Shown: in pieces, positions 53,539 to 63,954 of the stretch
Layout of the letters: each line of letters starts with the position of its first letter
How positions within the stretch are numbered: position 1 is the stretch's first letter
Source: Symbiodinium natans
Lineage: Eukaryota; Sar; Dinophyceae; Suessiales; Symbiodiniaceae
Direction of reading: 5' to 3'
Assembly: GCA_905221605.1 (NCBI GenBank)
Contig: CAJNDS010000164.1
Span: forward strand, 141,001-205,000
DNA: 64,000 nt
Made by a program: the position numbers and the translations under genes
Notes under the pieces: model-generated
Database searches by the model: none
What the model was told of the DNA's origin: nothing
Seen by the model: the letters and a program-made list of their open reading frames with translations, nothing else

Positions 53539-53736
53539 CCAAAATGGGGAGAGCCCCTCAACACACGCCAGATTCCTCTACTCCTCCTAAATGGAAAGGC
53601 CCCCGCCCCCCTATAAACAGTACAAAGGGCACCACTTGTGTTGCGGAAAGCTGTGGAAGCTCTGCGCTGGGGGCATGCTTTGGGCTCAAGGGGGCCCCGA
53701 AGTCAGGGTCCCTGGGACTTCCTGGGCCTTAGTTGG
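53539..53736 (+). CDS. Possible exon (B2), interrupted in B1 by CCCTAAA insertions
   Basis: The plus frame KGTTCVAESCGSSALGACFG then LKGAPKSGSLGLPGP ends at TAG. In B1 the same stretch carries two CCCTAAA-containing inserts (43747-43770, 43798-43840). Unknown product. Confidence 0.4.
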
Positions 53737-53993
53737 CCGATTTAAGTCGTTGTGTGCTTGAAACTCTAGTAGCCCCTAGGGCTTCGGGTTTGGGATTTGG
53801 GTTTGGGGTTTAGGGTTTAGGGTTTTGGGTTTAGGGCCTAAGCCCCCCAAAAGAGATGAAACCCCCCAAGAGCCCTTAACTAAAACCGCACTCTCACATG
53901 CTCAACCGGAGCATAGCTGAAGAGGGGCTCTGCGTTGGTAGAGCTCCTCAGTTAAGCGTTTGGGAGAAGAGAGCTCAGGGTCAAGGTGCCCAG

Positions 53994-56413
53994 GATTACC
54001 TGTTGCCATGTGCTGTCCGTCGACGAAACTTCCATCTCCGGGCTGCAGCTCTTTGCGAAATCCTTGGCTGAGAATGCTGAGGCTGGGCACCGCACTTCGG
54101 TCGACACCCCTAAACCCTAAACCCTAAACCCTAAACCTTGTGGAAACCCAGCCCCAAGGCCCCAAGGCACCAGCTGCTTCTTCTTGTCCTTCACGGTCTG
54201 CCTTTTTGTTGAAGTACGTAAGGGCAGATTTTCTTGTGAGGTTCCAATGCTCTTCCCCATGTACACCGTTGCTGCAGACTTGTTGCTGAAGATGACGAAG
54301 GTCGAGCCGCAGGAGGTTCTGAAGGCCGGAGAGAAGGGAAAAAGCCTCCAGCCCTTGAATCCCCAAAACCCCTACACCCTAAAACCCCATCCCCCCCTAG
54401 CGAACCCTCCCAAAGCCAGATCTCAGAAAGCCTCTTCTGGCACGTGAGAGCTCTTGAAAAAATCTCGTGCGCCAAAAGGCGCGGGGTGAGCTCCACGTCT
54501 TCAGCGAACGCATTGGTCGTGCGGCTTTCGTGTCGCATCAGTGGCTTGCCAAGCATCACCCGGACCCGGACTTCAAGCAAATGCGCATTCTTCAGGATGC
54601 TTTGGGACAATTAGTAATTCCGCCTCCTTCCTTCTAAGGGCACCTAATCCCTAAACCTTAAACCCTAAACCGTAAACCCTAATATTCAGAAGTAGTTTTC
54701 AAAGGGTCGAAAGCACAATGCCCATTCTGCAGGATGCGTTGAGGCGGCTCCTGGGCAGCCGCGGCTCGGTTCCCCTGGATGCTGTGACGGAAGCCTCAGT
54801 ACCTACTGCCAAGCCCATTCCTATGCAGGACTTTCAGTCACTAGGTAGGCCCTTGGGACATTTCAAATTTTCCCTTATTTGGGTTTTAAGAGGATCATAG
54901 TCAGGATAGTTTTTCAGAGACTTTTAGGGGGCCAACCTAGGTCAGAGTCGCTGTTCATCTGGTGCGACTACTTCTCCTGCCCGCAGCTCGAGGGCCGCCC
55001 GCAAGCCCTACGCCGGCAACCTAGGAGCCGGCAGCCAGCAGGCCAGCGCCATCCAGAGCATCGTGGCTTACGTGGCGAGATGCAGGTCCTTACGAACATA
55101 GGGGGAACCCCTAATCTAGACCCCAAAAATATGGTAGAATGATTTCCTTATAATCGGAGGCCCCAATAAGGCCCTAACTTCGTAAACCCCCAGATGATGG
55201 CCCAGATGCAGGTTCTTCTTCGCCTTGTGTCCGACTCTGGAATGCTCAGGGGAAGATGAGATGGACAAGGGGGATGGTGCAAGGTTGAAAAGGCTGCTGG
55301 GTAGGCCCTTGGGATATTTTATGTTTTCCCTTCTTGAGCTTAAGAGGATCATATTCGAGAATATGTTTAAGAGGGTTTAAGGGGCCAACCTAGGCTGCCC
55401 GCGAGCTGTCTACAAATAGCAGCTGGATTCTTGTTCAGAGCGACAAGGTCATGGAAGTTGTTGGCACTGCAACGGCTCTAGCACCTGGATCCATGGGCGA
55501 AGGCCAGTTCTCTATGGCGGAGGATCGTGAGAAGCTTGCCCCCGTCATGCGCAGCACTGCAGAAGCTGCCACTCTCAAGGGTGGTATTGTTCCGGCCATG
55601 GGCGGCCAAGCACTGTCCAAGAACCTGGTTGGCTACACGACTTTGCAAGTTGCATCTGGATATGGGGCGCTAGCTGCCGCAGAGGAGCTGCTCTCACAGC
55701 GCTGCCCGGGCCCACTGGAGCTGTCGCGTGCCCTGTGGAATGCTGCGACTTTTCGGGGCGGCTCGGCGGAGCTTGTACACCGTCTGGTCGAACCTGTACC
55801 CTTTTGGGGAGTTTTTTCTTTTTGTTTATATAAAGCCCAAAAGGATATTAAGTATAGTGTTTTTTTACAGAGGTTCTAAGGGGAGTAGAGGAACTGCGTG
55901 CCGATGTCGACTTCCAGCTCAACGTGCCTCGCGAGCTCAAGCCTTTGGGTCGGCTGGTCTTTGCAAGTCAAGTCCTTGCAGCACCTCGGTGGGCCCTCTT
56001 GGGATATTTTGTGATTTTCCCTTGTTGGGCTAAACAAAAGATCATCTTCAAGAATATTTTTTCAAAGGGTTTAAGGGGCCAACCTAGGCACTGGCTCGGA
56101 CAGGCCACGGTCGTGACGGAGAACGCGGTCCATCAGCACGGAAGCACGCCACTGATGCAGGGGTTTAGGGTTTGGGGTTTAGGGTTTAGGGTTTAGGGTT
56201 TAGGCCATCCGCACGGCCCAACCGGAAGTTGCTGCGGCCCTGATCGCGGCGGGTGCCCGAATGGACCTGCAAAATTGCCGCGGCTTGGTTGCGGCCGACT
56301 TTGCCAAGGGACAATCGATCCCCAGTTTCCTTCAGGCCGGCCTGCATGGGAACCCAGGGGAATGCCGGAAAGTCTTCCAGCTGGTGCTGGCTGACAGCTT
56401 TGTGGAGATGTAA
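53994..56413 (+). CDS. Dinoflagellate FVSHQW-family protein with C-terminal ankyrin repeat
   Basis: Exons: 54241-54324 (YTVAADLLLKMTKVEPQEVL); 54479-54600 (ELHVFSERIGRAAFVSHQW, then HHPDPDFK); 54738-54843; 54941-55084 (LFIWCDYFSCPQ ... ASAIQSIVAYVARC); 55211-55299 (FFFALCPTLECSGEDEM); 55394-55795 (SWILVQSDKVMEVVGTATAL); 55891-55988 (ADVDFQLNVPRELKPLGRLV); 56088-56160 (WLGQATVVTENAVHQHGSTP); 56204-56413 (AAALIAAGARMDLQNCRG ... SFVEM, TAA 56411). An earlier exon, 53994-54108 (LQLFAKSLAENAEAGH), may belong. I recall the FVSHQW-HPDP-LQDAL / IDYF-PQ / PAYV-RC / ankyrin order as a large family of unknown role in Symbiodiniaceae. Introns are a GC-AG, a CCCTAAA intron, introners A, B and A, and a 43-nt TTTAGGG intron. 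A one-base frame slip near 54996-55005 may be a defect or a sequencing error. Confidence 0.88.
54844..54940 (+). repeat. Introner family A
   Basis: Begins GGTAGGCCCTTGGGACATTT, contains TTAAGAGGATCATAGTC, ends GGGGGCCAACCTAG. TAGG stands at both edges. The exons on both sides belong to the FVSHQW gene. Confidence 0.85.
55300..55393 (+). repeat. Introner family A
   Basis: Same element as 54844-54940 (GGTAGGCCCTTGGGATATTT ... GGGGCCAACCTAG). Removal joins RLKRLL to AARELSTNSSWILV in the order expected for the family. Confidence 0.88.
55796..55890 (+). repeat. Introner family B
   Basis: A GT-AG intron: GTACCCTTTTGGGGAGTTTT ... AAGGGGAGTAGAG. It is related to 20335-20412 and 22985-23102 (TTTTTCTTTTTTTGTATAAA, CCCAAGAGGATATT). 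Confidence 0.85.
55989..56087 (+). repeat. Introner family A, GT-AG
   Basis: GTGGGCCCTCTTGGGATATT ... AAGGGGCCAACCTAG. Removal keeps frame (APR | HWLGQ) in the ankyrin part of the gene. Confidence 0.88.
56161..56203 (+). repeat. 43-nt TTTAGGG tract acting as an intron
   Basis: The tract is entirely GGGTTTAGGGTTTGGGG-type sequence up to TTTAG. Removal joins STPLMQ to AIRTAQPEVAAAL, the canonical ankyrin helix; left in, the frame meets a stop within 15 codons. Borders are CA|GG...AG|G (or CAG|GG...AGG|C), not GT-AG. Confidence 0.88.
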
Positions 56414-56424
56414 AGAGTAGAGGT

Positions 56425-56679
56425 ATGCTCTTGGCTTGGAAGCAGTCCGCCATGCGGGCGGATGCTGCTACAGCCTGGGAGCATGAAGCTACCTATTTAG
56501 GTTTTTCCGCAAACTCTCACAAATATTGTCCGTCTTTTTGGATGCCTTCTGGCCACTGGCCGAGGAGCAATACCAAAGCAATTCAGAGATCAGTCCAGTG
56601 CTTGGAGTGGCCGACTGCGTCTAGGAAAGGCAAGGCAGACCTGTCAGGGAAGTTCCGAGCGGCTCAGGTGATTCGGTGA
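56425..56679 (+). other. Open frame after the ankyrin gene
   Basis: 84 codons (MRADAATAWEHEATYLGFSA) with no recognisable domain; may be 3' UTR. Confidence 0.25.
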
Positions 56680-58200
56680 TTCGGTCCCCTAGCATGTGCC
56701 CTAGAAACTCCACATGATAGGACCCCCATTACAAGTGTATGGAATGTTTTCACATGCTCACCGTTAAGACCCCTCTACCCTAAACCCTTATCATGATTCT
56801 TTGCCGTCGGTGGTTTGCTCAACAGACAGCGCAAGTCACGCATGAAAATGACCTGCCCCCAAGATTCTGTAGAAGCGATACCGCGCGCCGCGGGAGTGCT
56901 CGACAGCTTTCAAGAGCACGTCCAACGACATGCATGTTAACTTTGCTTGTGACCTTGGGCGTGGCAGAGTCCACAGCCACATGCAATGGAAGGCTATGGG
57001 AGACGCGAGCTCTTCTTGTTCTAGTTGCGCTATGAAACTCCGGCGTCGACAATTCGCACGTGTCGCTGAGTCGGGGAGCCGCTCAGCGTTCTGTATTTTT
57101 GCTGCAGGCATCCAAACCAGGGCGGCGCTTCGCATCCCAGGGCGACTGCGCGAGGGCAGCGATCAGCACGATCCATCTTTGACATGACGAGTGTCGCTGT
57201 TTTGTTTTTGTCTGGCCCTGGCGCTTTGCAAGAGAAACGAGTGCATCCTGTCCTTGGGTCATCCGCATTTGCAGGCTGTTTCCAGCGGGCAGCACGAGGC
57301 GCGAAGCGTTCTTCGGATCCATTCGTTTCACGGGCGTCTCGGACCACCGTGACCGCGAAGCCCGCCCATCTTCTCCAACTTGGAAGTTTTGCGGGCAGTG
57401 GCGATGGTGACTGCCTTGGCACGCATTAGCAGCGACCCGTCCGTGCGCTCGGCAAGGGGACGACGTGCTGACGATCCGAGCACGCCTGGATCAAGGGCAG
57501 CAAAATGCTGTCAGACCCTGGCATAAGTCCTGTGGAGAAGCTTCCACGACCACGCAGGCCCTGTTCTTTGCGCCTGTTTGAAGGAGGCCGCAAAAAATCA
57601 AAATGGGAAATTCCAAGGGCTGGTCACACGCACGCTTCGCTTCAGCCGCGGACCTGTGTGACGAAAACACACATCCAGAACTCCCGTCGCATCGCGCAGG
57701 ACTGATTTGAACCAGACATTCCCATGCTTGTCGTGCAGCTGGTCATCTAGTGGAAGGCACACTTCCGCTTTGCTTATCTGCCAGAGGAAATTGCGTTCTT
57801 CTCCACTGAAACGTGAAAGCAAACGAACGCCACCTTGCGTCGTTAGCTCTGTGGAAGAAGTCTTTGTCTGTATGGAGCATGGCCAGATAGGCGCCTTCCA
57901 AAGTCAACTTGGCAACACTTTCCGGTTTAGGGTTTAGGGTTTAGGGTTTAGGGTTTAGGGTTTAGGGTTTAGGGTCCACCTTCCCAACCGAAGGCCATGC
58001 ACCGGCAAGTCTGGTCGCCGCCTCTCCGACAGCTTGGCGACTGCAAGTTCTTGAGTTTGTAAAGGAACATGCTTGCTTATTCCAGTATCAACAATTTCTC
58101 CATCTCGCTGTCGCTCGTGGCCACGAAGAAAGCAACTTCATTGAAACCTGTTTGCCGTCCTTCTGGGACCGCTTGAGCGCTAGACAACCAGGGCACGTCT
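56680..58200. other. No gene recognised
   Basis: Several 70-130-codon frames overlap on both strands (56793-57435), none with a known domain or splice borders. One TTTAGGG array of about seven units lies at 57926-57974, the last in the window. Confidence 0.5.
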
Positions 58201-59060
58201 AACTGAACATCGTCGTGTTTCGTGAAATGGAGAGGCTACAAGGTGCGCGGGCGGACAAGCTTTTGTTTTTTCTGCCAGGGGTGTGAAGTCGGACGAATTG
58301 GCGACGTTCTGGCGAGCATATCCGTTGACGCTGTTGTTTCCCGCCGATGCCATAGACGTTTGCGTGTGTTAGCGGTTCTCGGGACGACGACGCCTTTGAT
58401 GCCCCCGATGCCCGCTGACGCCGTTTATACGCCATTGTGAAGGTGACATCTCCTTTTCTGCGCATTGACGCTATGTGACGCCATTGACAGCGGTTGAAGC
58501 TGTTGACGCATTTTGACACCGCTTAATGCTTTTCACGCCGGTTGACATCGCTTTCATCGATACCGGAAATCATGAAGCTTGCTTGGCAGACCAAGCTCTC
58601 TGCACGCGCAGTGTGTTTGCGAAAGTTCCACATTTGGCGGTTAGTCGGGCTGATGTTCTGAATGCCGACGCCGTTGATGTTTGGCGCATATTAATGCCGC
58701 GTGACATCGTCGTGGCTTGCTTGGCAGACCGTGCTGCTATCAGCAGCACACGGCGTGGTTGCAGACAGTCAATACTTCTCGGTAAACCACATGAATGGCG
58801 TTGACACAACATGTGCCGTGTTAGGCTGCGCGTTTTCGCGCGTTGGGCCGATGCTGTTGACGTCATTGACGCTGCGGGTGACACTGATGGTGACTCTGAT
58901 GCACGTTCATGCCGTTGCCCCCGTTCACGCTGTTGACGGCTGACGGCATTGACGTTGTTCTCCGGGTCGATAATGTCATTGCATCAGTGCATCCCGCATT
59001 TTTCGGCGTTGACATCGGTTGACGCGATGTGTTTTCTTTTTCAAGTAACACGAAGCGTCG
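58200..59060. repeat. Degenerate GTTGAC-rich repeat
   Basis: GTTGAC or ATTGAC words (often GTTGACGC) recur at irregular spacing, e.g. 58323, 58462, 58508, 58799, 58857, 58930 and 59005. GCTTGCTTGGCAGACC occurs at 58578 and 58716. No gene was recognised. Confidence 0.55.
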
Positions 59061-59446
59061 TGGCAATGGAGGCATGATCATGCCGGCATGATGGAAGTAT
59101 GCGCAATCTTTCATGGGCATGCAGGCAAAGCATGCCGGGCTGGTCATGATGGTGCGGTAAACAGGACACACGCTACTGCAGACACGCTCTATTCCGCGCA
59201 GTCGTGCAAGGCATGCATTTTTTCAGGCGCGGAGTGCAGAATGTTAGCAACCACACCACATGTCTTGCGCCCGGCCGCATGGAAAATAAACAACTACAAC
59301 TGTCGTCACTGCAACGCAGAACGAGGCATGAAGAAGGTGGTATTCCCTCCTGCTTTCTCACGGGGGTCCGATACGTCATGGTCTCCCATGATCATCCTGC
59401 GTCGCGAAATCTTAGTTTACATGGCCCTGCTGCCGCGGAGAAGCAC

Positions 59447-59480
59447 GCACGCACGCACGCACGCACGCGCACACACACGC

Positions 59481-59524
<44 letters not shown>
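59447..59524. repeat. (GCAC)n/(CA)n microsatellite
   Basis: GCAC repeats pass into ACACAC. A longer CA/GCAC tract is at 63237-63335. Confidence 0.95.
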
Positions 59525-59527
<3 letters not shown>

Positions 59528-60644
59528 AGCGGGCAAATGCAGGCATGAGCATGCTTTGTCGTTTTGACAGTGGCTTGTTTGGCATTCCCTGGCATTCCCT
59601 GTTCTCGTGAGAAGCCGATCATGGGCGATGGATGGATGGATGGATCGCGGATCGCGACTGGGGTGTGACAGCCATGGGTCAAGCGTCATTGGAGCTCCCG
59701 TTGGAATTCAAGTTCCCAACGCCCCCAGAGAAAGGTGCCCGGCAAAGCACACCATGACCCGCGTCCCCTCTCCGCAGAGTGTTATTTGTTACAGGCAGGG
59801 GTGTGTGCAGCAAGACAGTCATGGGTCCTCGTAGGGTTCGCGATCCCAACCATAGACCAGCTCGCCATCCTTCATATTCACCCTCACATGGGTGAAGGCG
59901 TTGGGCTGTGCTACTCGTAGAAGACGCTCGATGTGTAGCTCTGCACAGCACAAAGGCTGCGGTTTTCATACGAACGCACACAAAAACTATGGTTTTCATA
60001 CGAAAACAGATCGATGTTTATCTCTGTGAGACAAATACTTTGTTTTCGTACGGAAACATACAAGTTGTAGTCTACTTGTTGATAACGCTTTATTCTAGCT
60101 CCGCTCCTCAAGGGCAGGTAGCCGCGTTGTGACGTGGTGTTGAAAGCAACCGTCCTGCTTGCCTGCGTCTGCGCCATGTAATTGTATTCTTCACTGTCAT
60201 GCTTTGCAGCGTCGGCTGAGGCGGGTGGGTGGGCGCCCCATAGACTTAGCTTGCTTGGCTACTAAAGCGTCGCCAGCTTGCTGCACTTTCGATTGTTCTT
60301 GCCCACCCTACTTTTGTCCCGCCCTGAACATCGCGCAGTTTGCAACTGTCGATCTTGTGTTGTTCAAATGATCTTGCACGTGTTCTCCATGTGCCATACC
60401 CTAAGCCAGGGCAATGGCCCGACAATGCAAGGATCACCTGAGATGCTCCCCCGTTGCAAAACGAAGGTTTGCAGTGCGCTTCGGATGTCCTTAGCTTAAT
60501 TTTGCAGGTGAGAGCGTGCGTAAGAATAAAAAGAAAAAACAACAGTGTTTTCCATATCAAAAGCACACCTAGCTCATGGTTTTTCGCAGCAACACCAAAA
60601 CTGTGGTCACAGATCTGCGTGTGCTCAGGTCGGGGTGCTCGCGC

Positions 60645-61237
60645 AGAGAGCGGGGCCCCTTGAACGGGCTGCGGCGCGCATTTGCCGTGAGGCCGGAGCA
60701 CGGGTGGCCACCAGCGTCGCCCTTCGGGACCTCAACCTCGACGCGCCGGCGACGGATGGCCGGAGGATCGAGGTGGTGGCCAACGGCCTGCCTCTGTGGC
60801 AGGGGGCGCAGATTGCGGTGGACACCACGTTGGTCAGCCCTGTCCGACGCGACAGGCAGGCGAGGCCCGGCGCAGACGCGCGGCCAGGGCTCGCGCTGGA
60901 ACAGGCTGCCCGGCGTAAGCAACGCACGTACCCTGAACTGCAGCTGGAGGGGGCGGGGCCGATGTCGCCTCGTCGTCTTCGGCCTTGAGGTAGGGGGCCG
61001 CTTCAGCACGAGCACGCTTGCGTTCCTCCGCCGCCTCGCGCGGGTCCGCGGCCGAACGCGGGCCCCTTGGCGCAGGTCGCCACTGCTCGGGCCTTGACGC
61101 GTCGTTGGACGGCCCTGGCAGCGCTCGCAGCCATGCGGGCCCACGCGCAGACTCTCCTCGAGCTGCCAGTCCACCCACGGGATGCAGGTGATGGGGCGGA
61201 GGTCCCCTTGGGGGACCTGCTCCTGGAGAGGCCGTGA
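60645..61237 (+). mobile_element. LINE reverse-transcriptase C-terminal remnant, copy 1
   Basis: The plus frames read ERAAARICREAGARVATSVA, RRIEVVANGLPLWQGAQIAV and DTTLVS; then after a frame slip GLEVGGRFSTSTLAFLRRLA; then after another ARALTRRWTALAALAAMRAH and TLLELPVHP. This order is familiar from the tail of non-LTR retroelement ORFs in Symbiodiniaceae. Two frameshifts make it inactive. A 383-codon minus frame across it is an antisense shadow. A short repeat with TACGAAAACAGATCGATGTT lies at 59985-60020 and a relative at 61355-61385. Confidence 0.75.
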
Positions 61238-62199
61238 ACAAGGCCGACGGACATGACGATGCGTAGTTAGACCGACTCGGGACCATGGTCGCAAAAATAG
61301 ACAAACACCAAAACCATAGTATTGTGAAACGAATGCACACCGAAACCCTGTGGTTGTTCGTATGAACACAGATCGATTTGCACAGCGCAGCAAAGTAGCC
61401 CTCCGGCACGCGGCAGCCACCGCGTAGTCACGCCGTTGGTGGAGATTGCTCGAGGTGGCTCCGCAGCAACGTCGCCACCACCGCGCTCGAGCGGGCATGG
61501 CCTGCTTCGCTCCCCCCCAGCCAGCGCAGTGAGCAGCCTTTGGAGTGCGTGCTCGACTTGGCGCTATCAGATTCGAATCGGTTGCTTTTGCGCGAGTGAG
61601 CGAGGTTTGGTAAGGGTAGTCGTGTAGCCCGCGACCGGGCTCGGGAGCCATGGAGGCCCACGCTGTTGTCCGAATTCCCCTCAGTCCCGGATCTGCAGGT
61701 TGCATGTTGTTGCTCCTCATGTGCGCGGCTCCCCGTTGCCATTTACTCTGCGCTTTCTCGCCAGCCTACACTGCAGCCCATAATAAGCACAATGAGGCGG
61801 TCCTCGCCTGCTTGCAGGAGTTGCTGGCCAACGCATTGGCTTCTTCGGCGGACACGGTCCCCACCCTCCGCGACCGGCACCCAGGCATTGTGGCGGAGTT
61901 GCTCTGCCAGGCTGCGGCAGTCCGGTCGGAAACACGGACTGGCGACATTGCCCCAAGCGTATCCGCGGTGAGACAGGCGGGGTTTGATGCGCCGTCGTGG
62001 CCTCGACTGCTGGACGACCGGCTCGCAGCTTTGGTGACCCTCTTCGCGGGTGGCCAAGGGCAGCCGATGCCGCAGCGTGCGACCGCCTCCTTGACAAGGT
62101 TTCGCGCGCGCGCGCGCGCGCGCTGCTGTTATCCCAGGCGGGCACTGGCAGCTCCCTGCATGCGCGTCCTGTTGCTCCGGCGGCTGCGCCTCCCCTTGC

Positions 62200-62880
62200 C
62201 CCATACGCCGACACGTTGTCGCTGTGGCGGGACCCTGGACGCCTTTGGGGATCACAGGGCCACAAGCCCCACTGCAGGCGTGTTGGGCCCGTGCGGCGCG
62301 CCTCTGGAGCGAGCAGCCGCTAGAGTTAGCCACCAGTGTGTTCCTGCGCGACATGAACGTCGACGTGCCACTCGCGGACTTCCGCCGCATAGAGGTGCTG
62401 ACGAACGGACTGCCGTTATGGCAGGGAGCTCAGGCAGCGGTCGACACTATTTTTTTTTTTTTGTCAGCCCCGTTCGCCGGGACGGCGCCGCGCGGGCGGG
62501 CGCGGACCGCGTGCAGCGGCGAACGTAGCACGCCGGAAACACCAAAAAAACAAAAAAAAAAAAAAACGCCAAGCCACGTGTCCGGAGTTGTTGGCCGCCC
62601 GTAGGTGTCACCTGGTGGTGCTCGCGGTCGAGGCGGGCGGGCGCTTTGGCGCCGAAATGGCGGATTTCCTTCGCCGTTTGGCCCCCTCCAAAGCGCGGGC
62701 TGCGACCCGGCATGCGGCGGGTCACCGCTGGACAGGCACGCTGGCCATTGCAGCGCATCGGGCTCTCGCCCTGTCACTCCTAGAGCTGCTGCTGGACAAG
62801 GCAGATGATTGTGACGGGGCGGAGCCGCCGCTGGCTGACATTTTGGCGGACGCTCGCCACGTGCACCCAGTGGCCATAAT
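62200..62880 (+). mobile_element. LINE reverse-transcriptase C-terminal remnant, copy 2
   Basis: Reads RCRCGGTLDAFGDHRATSPT, GVLGPCGAPLERAAARV, FRRIEVLTNGLPLWQGAQAA, then, after slips, RCHLVVLAVEAGGRFGAEMA and RRLAPSKARAATRHAAGHRW. A T run at 62450-62461 and an A run at 62546-62567 interrupt it. Upstream, 61650-62200 is open (ACLQELLANALASSADTVPT) and may be more of the same ORF. 61240-61640 shows no gene. Confidence 0.75.
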
Positions 62881-63232
62881 CTTGTTTGCGCTTGTAATTT
62901 AATTGTAAACTTGTGCACGAATTAAATAAAAAAAAGCGCACACAAGATTATTAAAGTGAAGAGAACTAAATACCCTCACAGAATCTCCCATTAAATTATT
63001 ACGTGAATGAAGTGAATTAAATTAACGCAGTTCATGTATTCACGCTACATTCACACTAATAATTTGCCCTTTAATTTTATTTGCATGGCGCACGAAATAA
63101 GGCTTTTTGTACTGTGCGCCCCTAACTTCGTGCAAGCCGCTTCCCGCTGCGCGCCTGAGGCGATGTGCGCGGTCGGTCAGTAGCAGCTCCAGCCGATTCG
63201 GGACAAATCGCTGCGGGGAAAAAAACTAAAAC

Positions 63233-63236
<4 letters not shown>
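62881..63236. other. AT-rich stretch, no gene
   Basis: TTAAATTA-rich with short direct and inverted words; no frame of note. Confidence 0.5.
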
Positions 63237-63289
<53 letters not shown>

Positions 63290-63298
63290 ACGCACGCA

Positions 63299-63330
<32 letters not shown>

Positions 63331-63519
63331 CACACCAAAACCAAAAACAATGCTGTAAAAAATTGTCATTCAATTCCACGCCCATTCTGCCGATTAAGTG
63401 CCGGACACACGCAGGACCTTCGTCACATGCTGTGCTAAATGCCGATTTTTTTATTTTTTTCGCGCCTCTTTTCCGTCTGCGTCCCACCGCGCCAGACTAC
63501 GCCGCCAGGGGCAGGCTTA

Positions 63520-63954
63520 CTACCTGCATTGACGCGCCAGCAAGGCGCCTGCACGTCGCCTACCTGGCTGCGGGCGCAGCGGCAGGCGACTGGGGCTCGC
63601 GGGGCCTGCGAGCTCAAACACCCGCTCGAGGGGCGGCTCGTCCCTCGGACAAGCGTGGGGGAGCGCGGGCCAAGCCTGCCCCAGCGCCGTGCTGGCGACA
63701 GCCTGTTGCACGGCCACCCCTAGTATGCCCCACCACCGGCGGGACCAGCCCGCTGCGGCCGCGCGGCGAAGAGCGGGAGGCGCTCGCTGCGACCGGACGC
63801 GCAGGAGGTGGTGCACGAATCGGCCAGTTTCGTCATTCCAGCGCCCCCCGATCTCCGCGTCCAGGACCACGAGTTCCTGTGTCCCAGCGCGGCAGAGCTC
63901 TGGGTAGGTGGACCGCTTGCGGCGTGTACTATTTCGGCTTTCCGCTTCGCGCAT
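63520..63954 (-). mobile_element. LINE reverse-transcriptase tail, copy 3 (opposite strand)
   Basis: The minus frame reads RRKRSTYPELCRAGTQELVV, LDAEIGGRWNDETGRFVHHL and GWSRRWWGILGVAVQQAVAS, matching the same region as copies 1 and 2. It lacks the upstream part within the window. 63955-64000 is too short to judge. Confidence 0.72.

Noticed and set aside
54191-54610. Minus-strand gene (139-codon frame starting MSQSILKNAHLLEV)
   Set aside because: It is antisense to the FVSHQW exon, whose plus-strand reading matches a known family in order and phase.
59088-59689. His/Thr or Val/Cys repeat proteins
   Set aside because: Translations of the CA microsatellite; also 63122-63487.
60569-61720. 383-codon minus-strand gene
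   Set aside because: Antisense to the LINE reverse-transcriptase tail, in GC-rich DNA that lacks stops by composition.
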